DNA of 64,000 nt from Mytilus trossulus (Eukaryota; Mollusca; Bivalvia; Mytilida; Mytilidae): positions 11,463,916 to 11,527,915 of the forward strand of contig NC_086375.1 of NCBI RefSeq assembly GCF_036588685.1, read 5' to 3'. The notes under the pieces are model-generated. The model ran no database searches. It was not told the origin of the DNA and worked only from the letters and a program-made list of their open reading frames with translations. This document shows, one piece after another, positions 1-12,549 of the stretch. Position numbers and translations under genes: made by a program. The first letter of the stretch is position 1. Each line of letters opens with the position of its first letter.

Positions 1-589
1 ATAGTATAAATTTGAAAATGATAGCAGATAGCAAATATACTTTATTCATAGTACATGTATGTTCAAGGTATACAGAAAAACAGAAACCGGAAGTCTAGTC
101 TGACCTAAAACTCCGTCCATTGACAAAAACAATATTTAGACGCCTTATTTTCGTTTTCCACCTAAAATAACCCATACGGAATAATCGTTAGCAAGCAAAC
201 AAATTATACTATGCGTGGTACCTGTAGGACACAGAGGCATGATGATTAATTTATTGTGGAAGGAAGAGAAGCGACACACAAAATGAGGTCTCCTCATTTA
301 ATAGTATATATAATTGAATTATATATGTGTTGTATTGCATTGCTTAATAACTATTTTCTAACTGCCTTCAAGTCGTTCGATGCCTTTTAGATTAGAAATT
401 AAAATCTGAGAATAAAAAATATAAATAAACATACATCTGGAAATAACTGTTTCGTGAATTTAACTGAAACAATTGGTCTTAATTTGGGCTTCATGGTAGA
501 TTTGATCTTGGCTTAAAAATTCGTTATTTCACTATAAGAGATTATACTTGATTAAACCAAAGTCACATATAAATTCATGCCACAACGGG

Positions 590-1000
590 TGTTAAATGTG
601 GGTCAGGATCAAAATACTTTGCAGGAGCACCTGAGATTATCCCCAGTTTTTGATGGGATTAGTGTTGTTTAGTCTTCAATTTTCTATGTTGTGTCATGTG
701 AACTTTTATTTTTTGTTTGTCTTTTTCAGTTTTAGCCATGGCGTTGTCAGTTTATCTTATATTTATGAGTTTGACTGTCCCTTTGGTATCTTTCGTCCTT
801 CTTTTATTTGTCTGTCTGTCTTTTTATTCTATAGCCATAGTTTATTTTCGATCTATGAGTTTGACTGTCATTCTGGTATGGTATCTTTCGGCCTTCTTTT
901 GAAGGTACCATCTTTAATCAAACATCTCCGGTCTTCCAGATTATATTTCAGAAGTACATAGCATCGTTCAATGCAAGGAAAGATAACTCTTACGTATTTA
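590..1000 (+). repeat. Dispersed mussel-type repeat
   Basis: The stretch has the phrase order of a short dispersed repeat: a 'gcaggagcacctgag' block, then 'tagccatggcgttgtcag' and 'gagtttgactgtccctttgg'. Part of it is repeated in tandem here ('tatgagtttgactgtc' occurs near 764 and 856). The same phrases recur reverse-complemented around 3480-3560 and 42890-42960, and the first block is seen again near 6890. It produces long open frames by chance but no protein family is recognisable. Confidence 0.6.
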
Positions 1001-1339
1001 TATAATCGATATTTCAGATTTTCTAGTAAGATTTTGAAGTCAGCTGTGAATTGGTTGGACATGTTGAACTGTAACAATATGCATCGGATGTAGCTGAAAA
1101 AAATTGTTCTGATGTCCAATATAACTTATTGTATTGACAAAGATAATTCTAATTGTCTCGACGTGCATAGATTTCCTCACAAAGTATTTTTTTCTCAAAT
1201 ATTTTAACTTTTCATGTGTGGTCTGTGATTATACACGGAAATGGAATTTCCAATCCACGTCCGCCGGCGTTCAGTTTTTAATAACAGTTCTTGTACAGTG
1301 GTTATTTTTCAAAATTCACATTTTTTAAATCATATTTTT

Positions 1340-1480
1340 TTACATACGAAAATACCTGTACCAAGTCAGGAGTAAAACAGTTGTTTTCCATTCGTTTGAT
1401 TTGTTTAAGCTTTTGATTTTACCCTATGATTATGGACTTTCCGTTTTGAATTTTCATAGGTGTTCAGTATTTTTGTGATT
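1340..1480 (+). repeat. Dispersed repeat fragment
   Basis: Text of the form 'cctgtaccaagtcagga...cagttgtt...ccattcgtttgattt...ggactttccgttttgaattttc' matches a better preserved copy at 17370-17545. It is a fragment of one repeat family with no coding content. Confidence 0.5.
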
Positions 1481-1599
1481 TGACTTTTTTAAAACATAAG
1501 AAATATCTAAATACGAAAAATATCTTTAAAACTGTTAGTTGAAAGATCAATGTATTGATTTGATGTACTTTGTATGTGAAAATGTCACAGAGTAAAATA

Positions 1600-2760
1600 A
1601 AAGGTCGGCGAAATCTACAAATAGGACTTTCAAACTAATAAGTTGAAAATAAACTGAAAACGAAATCGATTAAAAAGAAAAAGCCAAAAAGCCAAACAGT
1701 ACACAAAACTTAACATTGAAAACTAAAGACAAAGCACCACGAGCCATACAAAAAATCTTGATATTATATTATGTTCTAATGAAGGGTAAACAGTTTCTGT
1801 TCGACAGGTGGCAGTCGTGGTGTTGCTCATTTAATACAAACCCGGGAATAAGTCAAATTCTGCAAGTCAAATTAGGGAAAAACGGGACGGTATTGTAGTT
1901 TCGACAATTGGAATGAAATAATCTTATTGGTAAGCCGTTCGTTTTTAACGTATAAAGAACCCATAAAATGAATATAAATAAATTTGGATGCAAGAAAGAA
2001 AACCGAACGCCAAAAAAAAACTTAAAATATCTGCTTACCTGAATTTGAATAAATAAATATTACATCAAGGAAAACAGTATTTATTATTTCGCTAATTGAA
2101 AAAGATTTTACTTTAAATCCATATACAGATTCTATCAATAAAACATGCACTGAACAGATGGTACTGAATCTAGACAATATCAGACCGCATAAACCGGTAT
2201 ACATAAATGAAAAATGAAAGATGAGAAATAACACAAAAGATACAGTATTTTAACTGTAAGATGTAAAACAATTAAAAACAACCAATGTACATTTCTGAGG
2301 ACATTCGAAATAAGCTAAATAAAAATGTGTGTGGGTGTTTGTTTGCATGTTTCACAATATATCTCATCAGTCTTCGCTTCACTTCATCCGAAGGAGATGC
2401 GATGCAAAGCGGCATTTTAAGGAATTTAACTGGGAAATTCAAGGAAAGCAAGAAACATCCAAGAACACAATATGTAAAAAGTTAACAATTTTAAGTCAAA
2501 GTACGGTCATTAACACTGATCATTGGCTCGAACCAAAAGGGACCCCAAAATGACGAGACCAAGTGTAAAACGGTCTAAATTATGTAAACAACGAACAACA
2601 CTTAAGAATCACATCAACAAACGAAACCCACTGAACAACAGGTTCCTGACCTAAAACAGGTGTAAACAAATGCAGAGGGTTTGAACGTTTCGACCATCGC
2701 CAACCTTCACCCTTACCTGAATTAATTATTCCGACATAGAACGAGACTCTATAAAATATC
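1600..2760. repeat. Region of degenerate dispersed repeats, no gene seen
   Basis: The block near 1700-1900 resembles, in the opposite orientation, the repeat near 590-650 and 6840-6930. The block near 2590-2720 contains 'caggttcctgacctaaaacagg', the reverse of the 'cctgtcctaagtcaggaatctg' phrase found at 19710. Open frames here are short and have no recognisable domain. Confidence 0.4.
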
Positions 2761-5212
2761 AATTGAAACAGCGCTAGCTAAACTCAATCAAGATAATGTG
2801 CTTATACTCATCTATACAAAGTTAATGATGAAGCTTTTTTATGATGAGAAGATGATTAACTTACATAAAGATAGATAATTTCGAAGCCATATTCTGATGT
2901 CAAATGAAGGATCAACATTAATATCAAATGTAACAATTGAACAGATCATACGTTTGATCATACAAAACATTGTTTATATAAATTCATTTTATATTATTAT
3001 TACAATTAATGAGCTAATGACCTTTAGAAATTCGATCTTGTTAAACAAACAACCTTGGATAAATTTAAGTATTGATTTTAAACATGCCAATGCTACAAAA
3101 ACATGAACATGCATATTAAATCACACATATTACAATAACAAGCTGTTTTTCTTCTCAATTTGCATACATTTGTTGCATTGTAAGTTATATGGTTTGCTTC
3201 TAATACCCTTCGAATCAGTAGAGGGTTAGTAAAATCATAAGGGAGTGTCAAAGAAATTGAGAAGTGAACCGTTTAGCATTTTTGTTTTTGCACCCGAGAC
3301 TTTTCCTGTCAAATTTAGAATAAAAATACACAATAAAATACAATATCATTTAAAGATTCATAGTAGATAGACAAAACGTCATTGTGCCTATTTGGGAATC
3401 TTCTTAACCCCTTAGAGTCATTTATGGTAATAACGGGGTTTAAATCAATTTTTCAAATTAATTTGCCCAGGGTGTCACAAGTGAAAAAAGAGGGACGAAA
3501 GATACCAGAGGAAAAGTCAAACTCATAGATTGAAAATTAACTGACAACGCTACGGCTATGTATTATCCTTTGGCATGTATGGAATATATGATCCTTTCAT
3601 TCATTGCTAAAGACACACACAACAACATGCGTATACATTTATCATTAATGGTGTTTGAATACACTACTTATACAAAATATCAAGCAGGAGGGGTATAAAA
3701 TGGGAACCCGTAAACCTCATAAAAAAATTGTATCGATTTTTACTAAATAACTATACTAGTATCATAGTGTCTTAATCGTATTACATGTTACAATGTGATA
3801 CTATGTTTAACTGCTTGTAGTCTCTATATACTTATTATTACAAAAAAGATGTACTTTAGTATCTATAAAATCATCGATTTTAAAATAGGGTCAAAACGTC
3901 TGAAACCATTTATCGACTCCTCTAAGTTGTTGACCTTTTTGAAAAAAAATTAAGATGGAAATACATTTTAAACAGCAATTATTATCAGCAGTGCCATATC
4001 AATCAGAGTTTTATTTATTTTTTTATAGATAATTTGGTTTATACATTGTTTTGTTGGTTTTTTTTTATTGTTTAGAATTGCATTGATATTTCTTTTCTAC
4101 CAAATTCGCAATTTATGTTACATGTAGTTGCAATCTAATGGTAAATGCCACTTTAAAAGCAAAACAGTAAGTTTTACTTCTAACCTTTTTGTAGTTCTTT
4201 CTTTTTTTCGGAATAGTTTAAATAATTCATTATTGACTCTGTCGCATGCTCTGTGTATAATTTTCAGATTTTTCTTTGAGAACTATTTCAAGAATTATCT
4301 TAACATCTGACATTTACCTTCAAACATACATATTTTTGCACAAAGATGCTTTCAAACGTTCTAGCATACTTTTGTTATGCTGATATGAAAGTTGCTTTAT
4401 ATATGTCTTCTAAAACACTTGTCAATATACGGAATATATTTTACATCTTGCAATATATAATAAAATTAGTAAAAGAATAACAACAAATAACAAAGGAATG
4501 TTTACATATAGGCTAATGAAATCGATCTTGTTCATGTACGTTCTAAACAAAACAAACCTAGACGAAATAGTTAAAGTGGGCAGAATAACGGTTCTTTTTG
4601 ACATTTAAAATGGCAGATACTTATAAACTTTGGCAAACACATGCGTGTTACACGCATGTAAAACGTATGTGTATCGGTATGCTGTTACAAAACAATTGCT
4701 TGAGTAATTAGTAGAATAACAAATTGTAGCTTAGGGTCTCAGAACCATCTATATATTTTGCTGAGAATCGAAAATTTATCATTGTTTGTTTGTTTGGTTA
4801 AGACCTCGGTAAACGAATCACTTTCGTCTGTGAGAGCCAATAAAGTAATGTAATAAGGATTTTTTCAAAGCTTTTCCTACAAAGTTTTAACATATTTGTT
4901 TCACTAATTACATTTTGGACTCTTCTTTTTTTCTTCTTTTGGTTTTTGTTACATCCTGGACTGACTCTTTTTATCTGCAACTGACTTAAAACTTTTCTTT
5001 TCTTTTTGACTCAATCTGATCTAATATGCATGTTTTTGTGGCATTGGTAGGTCTAAATAGATTTAGCTCAAGTGGTCCAAGGTTGTTTGTTGAACAAGGA
5101 TCATTTTATATAGGTCATCAAATGATTGTATAAAAACCAATATCAATTATCAGCTGTTGCTGAAGACACTCTGCACGGTATAGGTATGCATTTATCTTGA
5201 ATATTGTTTTAA
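2760..5212. other. AT-rich intergenic DNA, no gene seen
   Basis: Apart from a reverse-strand repeat fragment at about 3480-3560 ('agggacgaaagataccag...aagtcaaactcatag'), I see only AT-rich low-complexity sequence with short chance open frames. Confidence 0.5.
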
Positions 5213-5986
5213 CGTCAAGTTACAGTTAATGGGCTATGTCACAGATTTCAGTAAAATTTGGCATACAACTCTGGCTCGATGAACTTCAAATGAAAAACGA
5301 AAAAATGATGCATTTATCTCAATTATCATTTGAAATATTAATGATTGAATTCTTACTAAATGGGTGAACATTTGTATAGAAAGCACATAAAATCGGCGAA
5401 AACCCTTCTAAAATTTGTCTTAAAATCGCCAAATCTCTAATTCTACTCCATAGATTTTTCTTAAAAAACTATATGTTGTTGATACATACATTTCCGTTTT
5501 AATGATGCAAAATAAAGATAGGGTCACCGACTTCGTTTTAACGGTATACATCATTCAAAGTTGCGTTCTTTGTGAAAAAATCCAACAAAACGTCGAAATA
5601 ATCGTAACGTTATCGCGTTGCAGGCCGTAAAACGTTGATTTTTGACGTTTTTCACTACCAACAAGGTAACAAATTGATAATTAGACAAAAAACGAAGTCG
5701 GTGACCCTATGATTATTTTATATCATTAAAATAGAAATTTATGTGTCAACAATATATAGTTTTTTAAGAAAAATCTATGGAGTAGAATTAGAGATTTGGC
5801 GATTTTAAGACAAATTTTAGAAGGTTTTATATTCACCCATATTAAAAGAAATCAATCTGCAATTTTTCAGATAATAAAAGAGATAAATGTATTATTTTTT
5901 CGATTTTCAGTTGTTGTTCAACGAGCCAAGGTTGCATACAATTTTTTAGCAAAATCTGCGACATAGCCCATTTACTGTTCCTTGAC
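5213..5986. mobile_element. Long fold-back (inverted-repeat) element
   Basis: The two ends are inverted copies: 'tacagttaatgggctatgtc' near 5220 against 'gacatagcccatttactgt' near 5960. Inside, 'ctactccatagatttttctt' (5446) is mirrored by 'aagaaaaatctatggagtag' (5766), and 'agggtcaccgacttcg' (5519) by 'cgaagtcggtgaccct' (5693). Arms of roughly 320 bp flank a central loop of about 150 bp. No transposase is encoded, so it is a non-autonomous fold-back/MITE-like element. Confidence 0.8.
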
Positions 5987-6579
5987 CTTAATATGTTTTG
6001 TAGCCAAAATGAGCGTGTGACTTGAGGATCGAGTTGTTAACATTTAAACCAGAGAAAAAAGAAAAGCAGGAGGGATATAAATTGAAAAATTGTAATCCTC
6101 ATAAATATATTTATACATGATGGAATTAGGAAAAAAACATATAACGAGTCTTTTGATGTCTTTATTTTAGTACATCCTTAAAGTATTTTAACAACTTAAG
6201 ATTGATCGAAAAAAATCGTTTTCCATATCTTATAATATCTTGATTATTGGACATAGTTTCTTACTTAAAAGATCAACATAAGAAAATAAAAAACATTACA
6301 GACAATTTGGTATTGGTTTCGTTTTGTCATGATATCAATGTTTGAATTGTACTGAATTATACCATTTCCACGATTAAGGTTATTTGTAATATCTAGTAAT
6401 TGGTCTGTGCCAATCTACACAACTCAACAGTGAGTGTTGTTCTTTATATTTCGAAGACAATATATATAATTTATTTTGAACCTATTTTATGATTTTTGGT
6501 TATCTATTGCATTTTGTCAGAATATTCACTTTCATCTTTTCGGAGTCTAGCTTATTTACTAACACTTGTGTACACATTC

Positions 6580-7020
6580 GTTTGCCATTAGAATATGGAC
6601 TTTCTGTATTGAATTTTCATCAGAGTTTGAGTTTGTTATTTTAAATTTTATATCCTGCATGTTGTGCGGTGAACTGTTTATTTTCATTTTGTTTTGACAA
6701 ACTCTTTAAAGGCAAGGCTATTCATCTTAACATATCCTCCTTTCACCATCAGGAGCTGATTGACCATTATGACAAAAGGGTGTCAGAAATCATATCTGAT
6801 ATTCTTCCTCAGTTATAATAACCTTCCATCATTACCGTATTGAACAAAGTAATAACACGACGGGTGCCGTATACGGTGCAGAAAAATCTTACCCATCTGG
6901 AGCACCTGATTTCACTCCCGGTTTTTAGTGGAGTTCGAGTTGTTTCTTATTTATTATTTATAACTGTTGTTGTAAATTTCACTTGGTTTTGTGAGTCTTT
7001 GTTTACTCATTGGTTTTGAT
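6580..7020 (+). repeat. Dispersed repeats
   Basis: Contains 'gaatatggactttctgtattgaattttcatc' (split family phrase also near 1435 and 17490) and, at 6855-6930, the 'cgggtgccgtatacg...ggagcacctgat' phrase shared with 590-650. No coding signal. Confidence 0.5.
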
Positions 7021-7596
7021 TAATATTGTGTTATCGCTAAGAAATGTCTTCAGATGAATGCATATTTATATTCCCAATTTATTTTATTAACGATTAAAGA
7101 GCACACCAATTTCCCTTCCTCGAAAAATAATAAATTCATCCAATAACAGTTTATGAAACAAAGGACTGGGACAATTGAGATCATTTGCTGTGAGTTTGGT
7201 ATTTTAGTTGATATTCATGTTATTACGATGGTGTTCTTTCAAATTGTATGTGTAGTTGCTGTGTTGGTATTTGTCCCCTTGTGTGTGTTATTTAAGTAAT
7301 TACTCTAATAGTAATTTATGTCTATGAAGAAAAAAATTAAAACAATTGGTACACTGAATAACCCGCGTAATTTAGTTCTAAATTCCATTTTAAGCAGAGT
7401 TAATCATACAAAAACGTTTATGATTTCAGGTCAAATGACAAAATTATGTCTATGAGCTTATAGGCAAAACACTGTCAGTCAATCAGAAGACGCGTTACAT
7501 TAAATTATTTAAGCTTAATTGTACAGAAGAGGGTAAAACCCCCGTTTCAATAAGAGTAACCATTTGAATTTATTTAAATTTCAGAATAACCTCAAA

Positions 7597-8813
7597 ATGA
7601 AATGTTTTCTTGTTTTGTCATTCCTGATTGTCAACACCACCTCAGAATGCGTCCCAGAATGCAAGTCTCCGGGAATATTAGCGGCTATCGAAAAAAATCC
7701 GGCAATCAAGAACCATATAAAAGAACGACACCAGGGCTTTTTACACGCTAAACAAATAGACTTTGCAAAATATAATAAATACGCAGTAATAGAAAAATTT
7801 CTGACATCACTAAGTAATCAACCATCCGTCGGACCATCAGGTAAGGGGAAGATATTTGCTTACAGAGAAGTAATAGGCAAAACCGCAGAAAATCGTAAAA
7901 TACATTTAATCAAGATATTCAAAAAGAAAAATGGGGGATGTGGAAAAAGAAGACGGAAAATGAAACCTTCGATTTTGATAGATGGTGGTATACATGCACG
8001 TGAATGGATCTCACCAGCGGTGGTGCTGAATATTATTAACCAACTTAAGAATAACCCAACAAAGGATCCTGCCATAGAAAAGTTGGTCGACATGTATGAC
8101 TGGTATATCATCCCTGTTCTCAACCCCGATGGTTATGTTTATAGCTACACAACAGACCCTTGCTGGAGGAAAAATCGAAGACAGACTTCCTATGATCCTA
8201 AATGTTTTGGGGTTGATTTGAATAGAAATTTTGGTTTTGACGACGAATCATGGAATCCTGCAGTTGGTGGCTCAACAGACCCTTGTGACTATGAGAGATT
8301 TGCTGGTACAGGTCCTTTCACAGAGAAGGAAAGTAAAGCCCTCAGGCGAGTGATGGGTAGAAATAAAAAGAACATTAACTTCCTTGCTTACTTGACTTTC
8401 CATAATTATGGAAATATAATGTCATATCCTATAGGTTACTCCTTAGAAGAACTAGCAGATAAACAAGATCTACAGGACGCTGGTAAAGTTGCAGCAGCTG
8501 CGATATTTACTAAGCATCAAACGAAATACATAGTGGACCAAAATTCCTTTATACCAGAATTTGGTTCAATTGCTGGAGCTTCAGATGATTATATGCAAGA
8601 GGTGGAGCAAACATTAAGTACTCGTATACAATTGAACTTAGGGATGAAGGAGATAAAGCATTCTTTCTACCTGCATCAGAAATCACTCCTACAAGCGAAG
8701 AAATAATGGAAGGATTAAAAGCTTTTGCATTCCACCTAACAACTGCCTCGCATCAATTACCAGATCGATATTTGAAAAAGCCTCATTATTACAAGAGGTT
8801 TTATAAAAAATAG
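7597..8813 (+). pseudogene. M14 zinc carboxypeptidase, single coding exon, frameshifted
   Basis: The first frame runs from ATG 7597 to a stop at 8706. It starts with a signal peptide (residues 1 to about 16, MKCFLVLSFLIVNTTS). M14 metallocarboxypeptidase motifs follow in order: zinc ligands His133 and Glu136 in HAREW, substrate residues in WRKNRR (190-195), Asn209/Arg210 in CFGVDLNRNF, and zinc ligand His269 in TFHNYG. After GASDDYM (about 8597) the frame is lost. The family's C-terminus, with YSYTIELRD carrying the general-base Glu, continues in the next frame to TAG 8811-8813. One net base (or 4 bp, possibly a lost 'tatg' unit) is missing. An AATAAA signal lies at 8843-8848. The usual roughly 90-residue activation propeptide looks short or divergent. 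There is no intron in the coding part, but 'aatttcag' just before 7585 could be a 5'-UTR acceptor. It could be a young pseudogene, a retrocopy or an assembly error. Confidence 0.85.
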
Positions 8814-8859
8814 CTTGTATCTGTTTCAAGAACATTAAAAAGAATAAAGAATTATCAAG

Positions 8860-10160
8860 TGAATTCATTTTATTATCTTGAAAAAATCTAACCTTTTAGG
8901 TGTATTTGATATTTTTTATTATCAAAAGTAAATGAAGAGATAACAAGATAAGATTGGCAAGGGTTCGGTCTTCATTGAAAATGTAACAGTAACGAAAAAA
9001 GTTTGTTATGTTATAACTATTTAATTGGGTTGGGAACTGATTTATTACGGACGAAACAATAACACTTGTGTCTACGGTTTAATTAAATCATGTTTACTAA
9101 TGCATTGCATAATGTTAAAAAAATGGTTGATTTAACCTGTTTTGTAGCTACTTAAACTTCTGACTTGTACGACAGTCACAGAACATCAATTTATAATCAC
9201 AACAATATGTAAACAAAAACAACAGACATAAAAGTTTATAGTTTGCTGTTCGGTGTGTGCCAAGGCTCTGTGTCGAAGACCGTACTTTGACATATCATGG
9301 TTTATTTTTAAAAATTGTCACTTGGATGGAGAGATGTCTCATTGTCACTCATACCACATCTTCTTATATCTATAGCAGGTACAAATGTCAAAAAGGGTGC
9401 AGCAGTCAGTATTGTGTTATCATAATAAGAAACAAATATGTAAACAAAGAAAAAAATAATGGCATAAAGACATAGCCCAAAAACAAAAATGAAAGACAAG
9501 AAATTCAAAAAATGACAACAGCACAACAACATTAGGACGGGATGTATAAGTACCGAGCAACACCAAAGGTATATTACCAAAAATTAATAAGGACAAACCA
9601 GTAAACGTAATAATTTCCAAAGACAAATATAAGAAACTATAATACGTAATTTAAATGATGAAACGTGTCAGTACCTAGAATCTATTGGTTAAGACAACCA
9701 TGTATTATTCGTGAAGTCGATAGGGAATATTTATCAACGAGGTATCTTCCGATGAACCTTTTTTTACAGAAAAAGACGAGAAGTTTTTTAAAATATACTG
9801 GTTCGTCGACTTTCTGCTCAGTGTCGTTTTATAAAGTCTGCGTAGCAACTGCATGATCTTGAATACTAGATGAGTTGAGAAATTTATATCTCATATGCAG
9901 GTGAAATTAGCATATTGCTACTAAAATGGGAGAAAATGATCTTTTCAAAATAAAAATAGGACTAGTTTGTCATAGATTTTGGTACTGAGTGACTGCTTAT
10001 ATCAATTCGAGGTAAATGTTCAAAAATGAGGCGGGAGAAGCTTTCTGAAGGGAATCCAACTCGTATCAAAATAAGATGTCCACAAGGGGATGTGCAAAGG
10101 TCGTTCATATAGGAACGACCTCCAAATTGAACAAATAAGTTGTCGATCAGTAACTCTAGC
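8860..10160. repeat. Intergenic region with dispersed repeat at 9235-9375
   Basis: The segment 9235-9375 ('gttcggtgtgtgccaaggctctgtg...ggatggagagatgtctcattg') belongs to the same family as 19860-20000 and 31440-31565. The remainder (9380-10160) holds no recognisable gene; its open frames lack domains. Confidence 0.5.
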
Positions 10161-10259
10161 AAAATTATAACTTGTTTCTCTGTGTAGCATGTTATACCTT
10201 TTTGTTCATTAATAACAAAATATGACGTATGGTATCCCAGAGATATACATATATAGCTT

Positions 10260-10455
10260 ATGACTCAGTTTATCTAATAGTTCGTTTCTGTGTGTGTTAC
10301 ATTGTCGTTTTGGTTGTTGCACTTTTGTGTTTCTGTTGTTTCGTTGTTTTCCTCTTATAGATGATGTGTTTCCATCGGTTTTAGTTTGTAACCCAGATTT
10401 GCTTCTCTCAATCGATTTAAGACTTTGAAACAACAGAATGTCTGCTTTATCCAAT
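10260..10455 (+). repeat. Dispersed repeat ('tcctcttatagatgatgtg' family)
   Basis: The text 'gttgcacttttgtgtttctgttgtttcgttgttttcctcttatag...cggttttagtttgtaacccag' has the look of a dispersed mussel repeat that I recall from Mytilus sequences. It has no coding function. The assignment is from memory and is not confirmed by a second copy in this window. Confidence 0.35.
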
Positions 10456-10604
10456 TAGAATAGTAATAAATCATCTAAACGTGATTTTATATTATTTTCA
10501 ATTACCATGGGTTGTTCTTTTCTGCTGATATTTTACACCTTGCTATATCTGCTTCCTGCAAATTTAAATACACATTATTTTTAAGACTCCAATCTTCTCG
10601 CACT

Positions 10605-11075
10605 ATCATTTTCCATGTTCAATGGACCATGAAATTGGATAAAAAAATATAATAATGCATAAAAATTAGAAAGATAATATCATAAGGAACATGTGTACTA
10701 AGTTTCAAGTTGATTGGACTTCAACTTCATCAAAAACTACCTTGACCAAAAACTTTAACCTGAAACATGCACTTTCATTTTCTATGTTCAGTGGACCGTA
10801 AAATTGGGGTCAAAAGTTTAATTTGGTTTAAAAATTACCAAAAAGAAATTAGAAAGATCATATCATAAGGAACACATGTACTAAGTTTCAAGTTGATTGG
10901 ACTTCAACTTCATCAAAAACTGCCTTGACCAAAAACTTTAACCTGAAGCGGGACAGACGGACGAACGGACGGACGAACAAACGAACAGACGAACGAACGG
11001 ACAGATACTCGGACGAACGGATGCACAGACCAGAAAACATAATGCCACTCTACTATCGTAGGTGGGGCATAAAAA
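10605..11075 (+). repeat. Dispersed repeat with tandem core and (GGACGAAC)n tail
   Basis: Two tandem copies of a module of roughly 165-180 bp begin near 10610 and 10774. They share 'aaggaacatgtgtactaagt' and 'ttgattggacttcaacttc'. They are followed by a purine-rich tail of GGAC/GAAC units at 10945-11020 and end in 'gtaggtggggcataaaaat'. This structure recurs in bivalve genomes. The open frames over the tail, on both strands, are products of the simple repeat. Confidence 0.7.
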
Positions 11076-11079
11076 TAAC

Positions 11080-12175
11080 CAACGTTGATACAAGTATCAA
11101 ATACTACTTTGTAATTTCTCTGATTGAAACTAACATTATCAAGATGCTTGATTTCTTGATTTTTGTTACATTTGGGGGACATGTTTTTCAACAGACTGTC
11201 GGAATTTAAATGGGGATCAAATTGGGCTCCTCTTCTTGCAGACTTTTTTATTTATTATTATGAGGCTGACTTCATAAAGAATCTTTCTTAGGAAAAAAAG
11301 TAAGAAGTTAGCAATATTCTTAAACTTTACCTTCCCCTACATAAATGATTTTCTCTCACTAAATAGTTTAAACTTTGGTGACTATGAGTGCTTCGGTACT
11401 GACATGATTTATCATACTTTACTAAAATTGTCTGTTTATAAATTTTGAAATTATTATGAAACTAAGGTTTCAACTCCCTCAGGCAAAGTTGGCTTTAGAC
11501 TAATTTGGCTATTTATTTTTGGTATTTTTGACATATAGCTCTTCAACGATTTTTGGTACTTATACATCTTTCGGATTTCAAATGTTTGGCTTTGAGCGTT
11601 CCTAATGAAGGTAAAACCAGAAAAACGCTTCGGATGCAATAAATTATAAAACGTGTTGTTTTCCATTTTTTTAACACATCTATCCCATCGAACTAGAGAT
11701 AAAGGATACTTCAGATCATATCTTTGACTTAATCTAGAAATTGACAATGGGGGGTCTGTTAAAAACGAAACTTTACAACATAAGAGATGATTTTAGTTTC
11801 CCAATTGTGAACTTTCCATTTCTATGTACCAACATTCTAACAGAGCAAGCATACAAAGTATATATCTCCCAATTAATACTCCCAATTAATACGATATAAT
11901 ATTAACACTTTGATCATGTTATTTTGACAATCTTTTTCAATACCTGTATATGCCCTTGTTTCAATTCAGGGGCCTTAGTCACTGAATTGTCTAAATAGTT
12001 ACTAATTTAATTACTAGCCAACAAACACTGTGATAACGAAATCAAATTCTACCTGTGCAGGGGTACTTGAGGACTAACAAGTTGAACCAAAAAGCAGTGC
12101 TTTAAAGTGGCATTAAAAACACAAAAATAAAAACAAATTGGTTCACTTCATGTATAATTTATTAAACTGTATCAA
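11080..12175. other. AT-rich intergenic DNA, no gene seen
   Basis: I find no conserved protein motif, RNA gene or repeat family shared with other parts of the window. Confidence 0.4.
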
Positions 12176-12177
12176 AC

Positions 12178-12390
12178 TACAGTGGATTCATTTATTTTGG
12201 TGGGTACCAATTTTCGTGGATTGAGGAAAACTTACATGTTCGTGGATATTTCATTTTGTAGTTTTGTCGAAGTCAGCATACAAGCCATGAGACAATTTGT
12301 CATTCGTTGAACATTTCATTTTGTGGTTCCACTGTTTCCACGATTTCCATGAAAATTGGTATCCAACCAATAATAATGAATCCACAGTAG
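12178..12390. mobile_element. MITE, 'ctac(a/t)gtggattcatt' family, copy 1
   Basis: Ends are inverted: 'ctacagtggattcatttatt' at the left and 'aataatgaatccacagtag' at the right. The interior includes 'tgggtaccaattttcgtgga'. Copies 2 and 3 lie at 13191-13330 and 14310-14521. Confidence 0.75.
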
Positions 12391-12549
12391 TGTTAAATTG
12401 GACAGGTACCAGTATAACACTTCAGGTAAAAAATAAACACACTTTGTTCAATCAGAACGTTTTTGTTCACAAAACAACTTCTTCTCTGTTTTGGTTTAGT
12501 TTAAACATATTTATTTATAGTGGATTGGGAAACAAGTTTTGCAACTTAT

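Noticed and set aside
650-961. A 103-codon Phe/Leu-rich frame that could be a membrane protein.
   Set aside because: It lies in a dispersed repeat whose phrases recur elsewhere in the window; the hydrophobicity comes from T-rich DNA.
10913-11209. Overlapping Arg/Thr-rich and Val/Ser-rich frames on opposite strands.
   Set aside because: Both come from the (GGACGAAC)n tail of a dispersed repeat.
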